Positions 33,575 through 41,157 of a DNA stretch of 64,000 nucleotides are shown here, piece after piece. The notes under the pieces were generated by a model that was not told the DNA's origin, did not search any database, and worked only from the letters and a program-made list of their open reading frames with translations. The stretch is taken from contig JBFWVD010000022.1 in the NCBI GenBank assembly GCA_050246915.1, forward strand, positions 1 through 64,000, given 5' to 3'. Each line of letters starts with the position of its first letter. The stretch's first letter is position 1. The position numbers and the translations under genes are program-made. This stretch comes from JBFWVD01 sp050246915 (GTDB lineage Bacteria > Actinomycetota > Acidimicrobiia > Acidimicrobiales > Ilumatobacteraceae).

Positions 33575-33754
33575 TCACCGACCGAGCAGCCGACTGAACA
33601 AAGACTGACCAGATCGGGCCCCTGAAGCGGACGCCGTCTCCCGGCAGTGGCAGCGGTCCTCCTCCGCCACATGACCGAGAACTTGCTCGACGTGGGCCCC
33701 ACACCCGGCCCACGTTGGCTTCTTGCACACCTTGCACGTCACCTGTCTACACAT
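33575..33754 (-). CDS. Small Cys-rich zinc-binding-type protein
   Basis: 59 residues from ATG 33754 with GGGGG immediately upstream. The sequence has a tight Cys cluster: MCRQVTCKVCKKPTWAGCGA and a His-Cys-x-Cys near residue 36 (EDRCHC). Small proteins of this pattern (C-x4-C-x2-C ... W-x-G-C-G-x-H) recur in actinobacteria; I recall no proven function. The C-terminal 20 residues are basic and Ser-rich. It is divergent from the ECF sigma factor at 33833, and a palindrome (33753-33768) overlaps its start codon. Confidence 0.75.
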   Translation of the reverse strand: MCRQVTCKVCKKPTWAGCGAHVEQVLGHVAEEDRCHCRETASASGARSGQSLFSRLLGR

Positions 33755-33768
33755 ACCCCCAAGGGTAT
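33753..33768. promoter_or_regulatory. ATACCC-CCAA-GGGTAT palindrome, metal-repressor-like
   Basis: A perfect 6-bp inverted repeat around CCAA. It resembles the TACCC...GGGTA operators of CsoR-type copper repressors. It overlaps the start codon and G-rich ribosome site of the Cys-rich protein and lies 65 bases before the ECF sigma gene. The overlap means the G-run may simply serve translation. Confidence 0.35.
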
Positions 33769-33832
33769 CAGACGAACGTCGCCGCCGTGTCGCAACCCTT
33801 TTGGTGCCCGGGACGTCGTGCAGCATGTGCAG

Positions 33833-34324
33833 ATGGTGGGCTCGGGCGACGACATCGACGATGGGAGAGATCACTCGACTGATGCGTTCGACTCCTTCTA
33901 TGCCAACGAGCACCGGGCCGTGCTCCGCCTGGCGACGGCTCTGGTCGACGATCCGAGCAGAGCCGAAGAGCTCGTGCAGGACTGCTTCGAACGGGCATAT
34001 CTGCGATGGAGCCATCTGGACAATCCCAATGGCTTCCTGCGGCACGCCGTGGTGAACGCCTGCCGCAGTGAGCTGCGGCGCAGACGGGTTGCTCGGCTCT
34101 GGACCGCCCCGCGGATACGGGATGACGAGATGCCCGAGCCGCAATTGGAGTTGCTCGCAGCACTGCGAGACCTGGCACCGCGCAAGCGTTTGGTCCTGGT
34201 GCTGCGCTTCTACGCCGATCTCACCGAGCCTGCGATTGCCGAGATCCTCAACTGCCCAGTGGGCACGGTGAAGTCACTGGTGAGCAGAGGGCTCGATGAT
34301 CTGCGAAAGGTGGTGGAGCCATGA
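33833..34324 (+). CDS. ECF-type RNA polymerase sigma factor
   Basis: ATG 33833 gives 163 residues (a GTG six bases earlier is possible); the longer frame from 33647 overlaps the divergent gene. Sigma-2: FDSFYANEHRAVLRLATALV, then DDPSRAEELVQDCFERAYLRW. A short acidic linker contains DDEMPEPQLE. Sigma-4: LRDLAPRKRLVLVLRFYADLT and IAEILNCPVGTVKSLVSRGLDDLR, a clear helix-turn-helix. It resembles the SigE/SACE-type ECF family of actinobacteria. It overlaps the next gene by ATGA, so sigma factor and membrane partner are made together. Confidence 0.93.
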   Translation: MVGSGDDIDDGRDHSTDAFDSFYANEHRAVLRLATALVDDPSRAEELVQDCFERAYLRWSHLDNPNGFLRHAVVNACRSELRRRRVARLWTAPRIRDDEMPEPQLELLAALRDLAPRKRLVLVLRFYADLTEPAIAEILNCPVGTVKSLVSRGLDDLRKVVEP

Positions 34325-35895
34325 ACGATGATCTCGAGCGCGATCTGAGCCAGCTGCTGGGTGCACTGGCCGATCGCTCCGACGACGTCGCACCGTCGTC
34401 AGCAGCACATGTCGTTCGGCGAGCGCGGCGCCGGATCCGACGTCGCCGTGTCGCGGCCACCGCCACCGGTGCCGTGCTGGCAGCGACGGCGATCGTTGTC
34501 GCTGCGGTCGTCGGCAGGACGCACGACACCCCCAGACGCGTCGAGCTTCTACCAACCGAGACCTCGGTGCCCGACCTCTCCACGAGCATCGTCACGACGA
34601 GCCCGACAATCGCAGTGAACGACGGCACCGGCCCAGTTGTCGACGTCGACGACCCTCCACCGATGTTCACACCACGACCGTTCGCGTCGATCGACATGGC
34701 CAGCGCCGGTTCTCCCAATGGGCGGCGAGCGATAGCTGTGACGCCCCAGGGCGCGGTCGTCGTCGACCCCGACACGAGGCAAGCACTGGTGGTGAACGAA
34801 GCGACCGGCGCGGTCGACCGAGTCTCGATCGCCGTCGCTCCATCAGAGATCGTCGTGACCGGCAACGTTCTCTACGGCTTGGTGTGGGGTGAACAGCTAC
34901 CGCCCACCTTGCAGATGGTGGCAATCCCGCTCATCGGTCCGCAGACCGGACGTGTGGTTGCCACCGCCAGCCTCGACCCCGTTGTGTACACCGAGGACCC
35001 AGTCGGCCGGTTCGGGCAAGGCCCCAACGGCATCGTCGACCGAATGTCGTCAACCACGGTGATCGCCTACGTGAACGCCGACGGGACGCAATCGACATTG
35101 ACACGATCCGTCGGCCAGCTCACTCAGAGCGGATCGACGATCACATCAAGCGATGGCAACAGCTGGTCGCTGGAGATCCGTCGCCATGAGGACGCGGCAA
35201 CGCCATTCGAGGGCGACTCGCCGCCAGCCTGGAGCACCGACAGCGAGGCGGTGATCTGGACCTCCATCGGACCGCGCTCTGATCCAGGTGCCGACTTCGG
35301 CACGCCAACGATGCAGGTCGTCGCCACCTTGCGTCCCGACGGCTCGGTTCGGTGGATGCGCCTCCCCGATGATTGGCACGTGGTCTCGAGTGACACCGCC
35401 GGTGTGATGCTCGCTCGTGAGCGCACCGGAACGATCGAGTTGGCGCGCTTCAGCGATCTGACGCTCGACGTCGAGCCAATCACTGTGATCGTCGGCGACG
35501 TCACGCTTGTCTTCGGGCTGTGGCCCGACGGGTATCAACCGAGCCTCTTCGAATCGCGCCACGGACCGGGGACCCATGGCGGCACGTACTCATCTGGTCT
35601 ACTCACCAAAACCGGCGGACCTGCAGCACACCCCATCAGTGTGGCGGTCACACGTGGTCGCGATGAGGTGATCGCCGCGATGACGAACCCGCCCGACGCC
35701 GTGTCACCACTCGAACCGACACAGCTCGAACTCGACGGCGCGAGGGTGTACCGCAATGTTGACCCACTCCTCGGCACCACCACCGTCTTCACGTGGTCTC
35801 CGCAGCCCGATCTGGCGATCGCCGTGGGCGTGCCACTCACCTTCGCTCCTGGCACTGCGTCGACGTTCATTGCCAGCATCAGCGCTTCGTGGTGA
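34321..35895 (+). CDS. Membrane partner of the ECF sigma factor, large extracytoplasmic domain
   Basis: 524 residues, started in the ATGA overlap with the sigma gene. Residues 1-42 are cytoplasmic with an Arg-rich stretch (VVRRARRRIRRRRV). One transmembrane helix (about 45-63, ATGAVLAATAIVVAAVVG) follows, then a large outer domain of about 450 residues with beta-propeller-like repeats (AVVVDPDTRQALVVNEATG, TLRPDGSVRWMRLPDDW). By position it should be the anti-sigma factor, but no zinc-binding ZAS motif is visible in the short N-terminus. It could instead sense the envelope and inhibit by another contact. Confidence 0.8.
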   Translation: MNDDLERDLSQLLGALADRSDDVAPSSAAHVVRRARRRIRRRRVAATATGAVLAATAIVVAAVVGRTHDTPRRVELLPTETSVPDLSTSIVTTSPTIAVNDGTGPVVDVDDPPPMFTPRPFASIDMASAGSPNGRRAIAVTPQGAVVVDPDTRQALVVNEATGAVDRVSIAVAPSEIVVTGNVLYGLVWGEQLPPTLQMVAIPLIGPQTGRVVATASLDPVVYTEDPVGRFGQGPNGIVDRMSSTTVIAYVNADGTQSTLTRSVGQLTQSGSTITSSDGNSWSLEIRRHEDAATPFEGDSPPAWSTDSEAVIWTSIGPRSDPGADFGTPTMQVVATLRPDGSVRWMRLPDDWHVVSSDTAGVMLARERTGTIELARFSDLTLDVEPITVIVGDVTLVFGLWPDGYQPSLFESRHGPGTHGGTYSSGLLTKTGGPAAHPISVAVTRGRDEVIAAMTNPPDAVSPLEPTQLELDGARVYRNVDPLLGTTTVFTWSPQPDLAIAVGVPLTFAPGTASTFIASISASW

Positions 35896-35971
35896 GCAGA
35901 CCGGCGTTCCACGGCCACAACTGACATCGTCGTCAGCTACCGTCGTCTCAGGGGACGACGAGGAGGCCGCG

Positions 35972-36967
35972 ATGAAGGTGCCATTCACCTGGAAGCCGAC
36001 GGGCTGGTTCATGATCGGTTGGAGCGCGCAGTTCTCGCCGGGAACGGTCACCCCGCTGAAGTACCTCGGTCAGGACCTCGTCGCCTACCGCACTGAGGAC
36101 GGACAGCTGCACGTACTCGACGCCCATTGCCCTCATCTCGGCGCCCATCTCGGTCATCGGGGCAAAGTCAACGGCGATTGCGTCGAGTGCCCGTACCACG
36201 GCTGGGGATTCGGGCCCGACGGCGTCAACAGGTACATCCCGTACGAGGATCGCCCCAACGTCTCCAAGTCACTGCGCTCGTGGCCCATTCAGGAGATGCA
36301 CGAATGCGTGTTCATGTGGCACGATCCTGCTGGCGGTCCGCCTCGCTTCGACGTGCCCGATCCGTTCACCGGCTTCCCCGACGTCATCGGCGATCCCGCC
36401 GAGTACTACCGCGCATATCCCGAAGTGTCCGTGCGCTACGAGCGCGAACCAGTGCATCCACAGATCTCGCTGGAGAACACCCCCGACTCCAAGCACTTCC
36501 GCTACGTGCATGCAGCAACGGTCGAACCGGTACTCATCAAGTACACCTACGACGCCGCCGAGTACCGCGGCTGGATCGGCTGGCCGGTGCCCGGGCATCC
36601 AGCACTCGATGGCATGGCCATGAAGCTCTACAACGTTGCCGTTGGCGTCGGCGGCGCGTTCGCGGTCGTCACCGATCCGGTGCACTATCGCCTGGCGTTC
36701 TTCACCACGCCGGTGGACGACGGGACCTCGGACATGTTCTATTCGATCTGGTGGGCCAAGGATGCGGGCGACGACGGCGTCACCCTGCCCGAGAAGTACA
36801 AGCGCACCATCGACAAGCAGTTCCTACAGACGTTGGCGGACGATCTCGAGATCTGGCGCTATCAGAAGTACATCGAGCACCCCATCTTCGCCAAGAGCGA
36901 CGCCAAGGCCTACACCGATCTGCGCAACTGGGCCAAGCAGTTCTACGAACTCCCGGCCAACGCCTGA
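35972..36967 (+). CDS. Rieske non-haem iron oxygenase, KshA-like
   Basis: ATG 35972 with AGGAGG five bases upstream; 331 residues. The Rieske cluster is complete: HCPHLGAHLG (C-x-H, near residue 52) and CVECPYHGW (C-x-x-H, near 72). The catalytic iron site follows in ENTPDSKHFRYVH (D...H...H near 170). The order and the GWFMIGWSAQF opening match 3-ketosteroid 9-alpha-hydroxylase oxygenase subunits and relatives that act on sterols or aromatic acids. No reductase is adjacent. Length is slightly short of KshA (about 380). Confidence 0.87.
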   Translation: MKVPFTWKPTGWFMIGWSAQFSPGTVTPLKYLGQDLVAYRTEDGQLHVLDAHCPHLGAHLGHRGKVNGDCVECPYHGWGFGPDGVNRYIPYEDRPNVSKSLRSWPIQEMHECVFMWHDPAGGPPRFDVPDPFTGFPDVIGDPAEYYRAYPEVSVRYEREPVHPQISLENTPDSKHFRYVHAATVEPVLIKYTYDAAEYRGWIGWPVPGHPALDGMAMKLYNVAVGVGGAFAVVTDPVHYRLAFFTTPVDDGTSDMFYSIWWAKDAGDDGVTLPEKYKRTIDKQFLQTLADDLEIWRYQKYIEHPIFAKSDAKAYTDLRNWAKQFYELPANA

Positions 36968-37003
36968 GCAACTTGAGTTGACGCGGCTGGGGTGTGCCCC
37001 GGC

Positions 37004-38098
37004 TCACGCCGGGTAGACGTCGATCTCCGTGGCTTTCAGCGACGCCCACACCGCCGCGCCCTCGGCCAGTTGGAGTTCTTGATAGGCAGCCAAGGTGATC
37101 TCCGCCACCACCAGCCGGTCACCGACGCGCAGGCTCAGGCGGGCCAGGCCACCGCGCAGGTCCACCGTGTCGATCGACGCCAGCCACACGTTGCGGGCGC
37201 TGGCCTGTGGTCGTTCGGCGTGGAGGTTCACCGCGCGTGGGTGGAACACCGCCAAGACCGCGCCGTCGCTGCCTCCACTCGTCACGAGTCGCAGGCCATC
37301 GCTCACCTCGATCGCGCCGGCCGCCGCGTGGCCCCGGAACAGGTTGAGCCCGGCGATGTCGGCAGCGAAAGCAGAGCGGGGTCTGGACGTGACCTCGGCA
37401 GCGGTTCCCTCCTGCACGACGTGGCCGTCCTCGACGATCACGATCCGGTCGGCAAGTGTGATGGCATCGAGCGGATCATGGGTGACCAGAACAACCATGC
37501 CCTCGAACGCATCGAGGTGGTCACGCAGATCGCGTCGGGTATCGCTCCGTGTCGTCACATCGAGCGCCGCCAGAGGTTCATCGAGCAACAGCACTCGTGG
37601 CTCGGGTGCCAGGGCTCGCGCCAACGCGACCCGTTGCTGCTGGCCACCGGAGAGCTCTCCCGGACGTCGCGATGGCAAGGAACCCAGACCGACGCGTTCG
37701 AGCCACGTCAATGCCTGTTGACGCGCAGGACCGCGCCCGACGCCACGGCGCCGGAGACCGTAGGCCACGTTGTCGATGACGGTGAGATGCGGGAACAACA
37801 GATAGTCCTGGAACACCATCCCCACCGAACGATCTTCTGCTCGTCGTGCCCCTCGCGCCCCCCCGTCCCATGCGTCGCCGTCGACGATCACGTGACCGGA
37901 CTCGATGGCCACCAGCCCGGCGATCACGCTCAGCAGCGTGGACTTGCCGGCCCCGTTGGGCCCGAGTACCGCCACCGTCTCCCCGGGGGCCATCGACAGG
38001 TCCACGGCGATGTCGAGCGGTCCGCGGCGCAGTCGCAGCGAAGCATCGAGGCCGCGTGCGCCATGATCGGCCGATTCGGCGGACGTCGTTGCGCTCAT
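37004..38098 (-). CDS. modC: ABC transporter ATPase, molybdate type
   Basis: 364 residues, ATG overlapped by the permease stop region (ATGA). Walker A GPNGAGKST near residue 45, Q-loop GMVFQDYLLFPHLTV, signature LSGGQQQRVALARAL near 148, Walker B VLLLDEPLAALD near 170, switch His LVTHDPLDA. The last 110 residues form a TOBE-like beta domain (FHPRAVNLHAERPQASARNVW), as in ModC, where oxyanion binding inhibits transport. It powers the permease encoded upstream. The window also encodes a molybdenum enzyme at 18651, which gives the cell a need for molybdate, although the two are far apart. Confidence 0.85.
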   Translation of the reverse strand: MSATTSAESADHGARGLDASLRLRRGPLDIAVDLSMAPGETVAVLGPNGAGKSTLLSVIAGLVAIESGHVIVDGDAWDGGARGARRAEDRSVGMVFQDYLLFPHLTVIDNVAYGLRRRGVGRGPARQQALTWLERVGLGSLPSRRPGELSGGQQQRVALARALAPEPRVLLLDEPLAALDVTTRSDTRRDLRDHLDAFEGMVVLVTHDPLDAITLADRIVIVEDGHVVQEGTAAEVTSRPRSAFAADIAGLNLFRGHAAAGAIEVSDGLRLVTSGGSDGAVLAVFHPRAVNLHAERPQASARNVWLASIDTVDLRGGLARLSLRVGDRLVVAEITLAAYQELQLAEGAAVWASLKATEIDVYPA

Positions 38099-38934
38099 CG
38101 TCTCGCCCCCAGCCAGCGATCTTGCAATGCGGCCAACACGGCGATGGACACGGCGAGCAGCACGATGCTCAACACCACCGCACCGTCGGGATTGGTCTCG
38201 AGGGCCAGATACACCTTGAGCGGGATCGTCTGGGTGACCCCTTCGACGTTGGCTGCGAAGGTGATCGTTGCGCCGAACTCACCGAGGGCTCGGGCCCAAC
38301 TGAGCGCACACCCGGCGATGAGACTTGGCCGGATCGCCGGGAGCGTGACGGTGCGGAACACGGTGAACGGCTTTGCACCCATGGTGGCCGCAGCTTCCTC
38401 GAATCGCCTGTCCACCGATGCCAGTGCCGCCTCCAACGTGACGACGTAGAACGGCATGGCAACGAACGTCTCGGCCAGCACCACTCCCGTGGTGGTGAAG
38501 GCCAAACGCATGCCGAACCAGTCATAGAGCCATTGGCCGACGAGACCGCGGCGGCCGAACGCCAACAGCAGCGCCACACCGCCGACGACGGGAGGCAACA
38601 CCATCGGTAGCGACAACAACGCACGCAACAAGCGCTTTCCCGGGAACTCGGTGCGGGCGAGCACCAATGCCAATGGTGTTCCCAGAACGATGCACAGCAC
38701 CAACGCGCTCAGCGAGCACTGGAGCGACAGCCTCAATGCCGTAAGGGCTGAGTCGTCGCGCAGTTCGTGACCGAACTGCGACCACGGGGCCCGCCACAAC
38801 AATGCGACCAAGGGCAGGACGAACAGTAGAGCCCCGAGAGCGGCGATGGCGATCACCACCGCGTGTGGACGGCGAGGCCTTTGCTTCGATCGATGTTGAC
38901 CGCTCATGACCTCATCACAAGGCACAATAGTCAT
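38095..38934 (-). CDS. modB: ABC transporter permease, molybdate type
   Basis: The start ATG 38934 lies in an ATGA overlap with the upstream gene and gives 279 residues; ATG 38907 is an alternative. About six hydrophobic segments begin at AVVIAIAALGALLFVLPLVALLW, and the EAA loop reads EEAAATMGAKPFTVFRTVTLPA near residue 180, the ATPase contact. SLPMVLPPVVGGVALLLAFG is typical of ModB. It pairs with the ATPase downstream. The expected periplasmic binding protein ModA is absent from this window, so either it is encoded elsewhere or this transporter uses another partner. Confidence 0.85.
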   Translation of the reverse strand: MTIVPCDEVMSGQHRSKQRPRRPHAVVIAIAALGALLFVLPLVALLWRAPWSQFGHELRDDSALTALRLSLQCSLSALVLCIVLGTPLALVLARTEFPGKRLLRALLSLPMVLPPVVGGVALLLAFGRRGLVGQWLYDWFGMRLAFTTTGVVLAETFVAMPFYVVTLEAALASVDRRFEEAAATMGAKPFTVFRTVTLPAIRPSLIAGCALSWARALGEFGATITFAANVEGVTQTIPLKVYLALETNPDGAVVLSIVLLAVSIAVLAALQDRWLGARR

Positions 38935-39419
38935 CCGTGGGCTATTGCGCCCGCGGCGCGGGCCAGCTCCACCAGGACCGTGTCGTCCCCGGGACGCAGC
39001 GCCAAAGTGACCTCGTCGCCGTCGATGGCGCAGACGACCGACACGGTGAACGGGAACTGCGATGCGCCGAGCGCCGGGCCGCGCCGCAACGACGCCACGT
39101 CGACATCTGATTCGGGCCCCGTGACCTGCGGTCGCCAACGCATCGAAGGGCCCACCGGATCAAACCGCACCGAGCCCCGTTCAAAGGGACCCGCCGGGTC
39201 ATCGAGGCGCCGGAACCTGGCATCGATCTCCACCGATTCCCCACCGTGGTGCACCCGGCGACGCGTGCGTGCTCGGCGTACGAGGATGATCAGCGCGAAC
39301 ACCAATGCCAGCGCCATCCAACCGATGATCCACACCGTGCGGGCGTCCCGCCAATGGTCACATCCACAGCTGCCGAACCCGTTCAGCTCGTTCGACACGG
39401 CAGCCACGGCGACCATCAT
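38931..39419 (-). CDS. DUF2550-like membrane protein
   Basis: The start is uncertain: ATG 39419 (or 39416) is chosen because the longer frame to 39473 would reach into the divergent gene's ribosome site. 162 residues: a short outer segment with paired Cys (FGSCGCDHW), one transmembrane helix (VWIIGWMALALVFALIILV, about 29-47), then a basic stop-transfer (RRARTRRR) and a cytoplasmic beta-rich domain containing RFRRLDDPAGPFERGSVRF. This layout recalls actinobacterial DUF2550 proteins, usually unlinked to transporters. Its stop overlaps the ModB start. Confidence 0.65.
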   Translation of the reverse strand: MMVAVAAVSNELNGFGSCGCDHWRDARTVWIIGWMALALVFALIILVRRARTRRRVHHGGESVEIDARFRRLDDPAGPFERGSVRFDPVGPSMRWRPQVTGPESDVDVASLRRGPALGASQFPFTVSVVCAIDGDEVTLALRPGDDTVLVELARAAGAIAHG

Positions 39420-39475
39420 GGCCGATGGGTCCTTCGGCACGTGCAGATCCGCCCGGATGTGGGTAGGAAGCACAC

Positions 39476-39802
39476 ATGGCAGATGACGAACAGGATGCGG
39501 CCGAGAACCTCGATCCCGACAACCTTCCCGACTACGACGATCCGATCGAGACCATCGAGGAGATCACCGCCCGGGCCGTCGGCGATCGCTCATCGCACTC
39601 ACGGACCAACCGGACAGATGCGAACGACGTGGGCCAGATCATCGGACAACTCGATGCCGACGACATCAGCGATGATGAAGCTCAAGCCGTCGCCGAGGCC
39701 ATCGACGGCGATGACGATGACCTCTCCCCCGAGGAAGCAGCCATGCACCTCACCGCCGCGCCACCCGACGGTGAACTCGGCGACGGCTATCTCGACGACT
39801 GA
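39476..39802 (+). CDS. Small highly acidic protein
   Basis: 108 residues with AGGAAG five bases upstream. Strongly acidic: runs such as DPDNLPDYDDPIETIEEI, LDADDISDDEAQAVAEAIDG and DDDDLSPEEAAMHL. About a third of residues are Asp or Glu and no Cys is present. No domain is recognised and no signal or membrane segment is seen. Two EF-hand-like acidic clusters are present but lack the full loop pattern. The stop codon is followed immediately by a 13-base tandem duplication. Confidence 0.65.
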   Translation: MADDEQDAAENLDPDNLPDYDDPIETIEEITARAVGDRSSHSRTNRTDANDVGQIIGQLDADDISDDEAQAVAEAIDGDDDDLSPEEAAMHLTAAPPDGELGDGYLDD

Positions 39803-39827
39803 GTTCGCCCAGACAGTTCGCCCAGAC
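39802..39827. repeat. 13-base tandem duplication starting in a stop codon
   Basis: AGTTCGCCCAGAC occurs twice head to tail. The first A is the last base of the preceding TGA. It fills most of the gap to the convergent P450 gene. Confidence 0.9.
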
Positions 39828-39834
39828 AGATGGC

Positions 39835-41109
39835 TCAGGCGGGCCGCTGTCGCACGGGCAGCGCCGTGAGGTTGCGGCCGTGCGTGCCTTTGTACTTCAG
39901 CGGCTCGCCGGTGAGTTCGAACACCGTGTCGAGTTGGGCGATCTTCCGGAACGCAACTTCGGCCTCCATGCGGGCCAGCGCCGCACCGAGGCAGAAGTGG
40001 ATGCCGCTGGCGAACGCCAGGTGTCCGGTGTCGCGGCGAGTGATGTCGAAGCGCTCAGGATCAGCGAAGCGTGCCGGATCGCGGTTGGCAGCGTTGACAC
40101 TCACCATCACGGTGTCACCGGCGTGGATGGTCTGTCCGCCCACCACGAAGTCATCGGTGGCCACGCGGGGCTGGCCGCGAGCCGAGCCGTCGTAGCGGAG
40201 CACCTCCTCCACCGCGCCGGCCGCCAACGATGGATCGTCACGCAACAGCGCGTACTGATCGGGGTTGCGCATGAAAGCGAGCATCCCGTTGGCGATGAGG
40301 TTGGCAGTGGTGTCGTGCCCGGCGCCGATCAGCAGCGTGAGCGTGCCCACCAGTTCGCTCTCGCTGAGACGGTCACCCTCTTCTTCCAACCGAGCCAGGA
40401 TGGACACGAGATCGTTGCCATCACCCCCTTGGCGCTTGGACACGAGGTCCTGGAAGTAGTCGTACCACTTCATCAGCGAGGCTTGTGCGATCTTGCGAGC
40501 CTCCACCGGAAGGGCATCGCCGCTCTTGTTGCGCCCGGCGAAGATGGCGGCCTGGTTCATGCCGGAGGACCATTGCTTCCACATGTCGTGGTCCTCGGCG
40601 GGGACGCCGAGCAACTCGCAGATGACGATCTCCGGGATCGGATAGGTGACCTCCTGCAACAGATCGAACGCGTCGCGGTCAGTGATCCGCGCCAGCACCT
40701 CGTCGACCACCGCCTCAGTGCGCGCCTTCCATGCCGAGATGGCCTTGATGGTGAAGGCCCGGGACATGATCGAGCGCAACCGGGTGTGATCCGGCGGGTC
40801 GAAGTTCAAGATGGTGTCGAGCCAGGACCGAACAGCCCGTTGCACTTCGGGCGGATCGTCGGGATCAGCAACCCAGCCGAACTGACGCTGGCCAGCCAGA
40901 CGCCGGCTCATGCGCGGGTCGCGCAAGCATGCCTCGGCCTCCGCGTGTCCAGTGACGATCCAGTACCCCAACTGGTCGCTCCAGTACACCGGTGCCGCTT
41001 CGCGCAGTTGGCGATAGGCGGGAAAGGGATCACTCGATGACGAGGTGTCCTTCAAATAGGCCACGACCCCCGCAGCAGCCTCGTCCGTCGGTGTTGTCAT
41101 CGTGCTCAT
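39835..41109 (-). CDS. Cytochrome P450
   Basis: The ATG at 41109 has AGGGAG seven bases upstream; a GTG directly before it is also in frame. 424 residues. I-helix oxygen-activating motif GAGHDTTAN near residue 250, the K-helix E-x-x-R (EEVLRYDGSARGQPR) near 290, PERFD near 340, and the haem-binding loop FASGIHFCLGAALAR with the axial Cys near 365. No transmembrane anchor, so it is soluble and needs ferredoxin partners, none of which are adjacent. It is the first of several lipid/steroid-type genes. The GIHFCLG loop is typical of CYP107/CYP125-like bacterial enzymes. Confidence 0.93.
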   Translation of the reverse strand: MSTMTTPTDEAAAGVVAYLKDTSSSSDPFPAYRQLREAAPVYWSDQLGYWIVTGHAEAEACLRDPRMSRRLAGQRQFGWVADPDDPPEVQRAVRSWLDTILNFDPPDHTRLRSIMSRAFTIKAISAWKARTEAVVDEVLARITDRDAFDLLQEVTYPIPEIVICELLGVPAEDHDMWKQWSSGMNQAAIFAGRNKSGDALPVEARKIAQASLMKWYDYFQDLVSKRQGGDGNDLVSILARLEEEGDRLSESELVGTLTLLIGAGHDTTANLIANGMLAFMRNPDQYALLRDDPSLAAGAVEEVLRYDGSARGQPRVATDDFVVGGQTIHAGDTVMVSVNAANRDPARFADPERFDITRRDTGHLAFASGIHFCLGAALARMEAEVAFRKIAQLDTVFELTGEPLKYKGTHGRNLTALPVRQRPA

Positions 41110-41157
41110 CACAACGCTCCCTTGCTGTCTGGTCCGTCGGGTATCACGACACCCACA

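Noticed and set aside
33575..34144. Longer 189-codon version of the Cys-rich gene
   Set aside because: It would run through the ECF sigma gene on the other strand; the ATG at 33754 has a ribosome site and the recognisable Cys motif begins there.
36968..37003. GGGG-TGTG-CCCC and CCGGC-type small hairpins between convergent genes
   Set aside because: Stems of four or five bases without T tract are common in this GC-rich DNA.
36992..38449. 485-codon open frame on the plus strand
   Set aside because: It lies antisense to modC and modB, is rich in Arg/His as expected for shadow frames in GC-rich DNA and has no domain.
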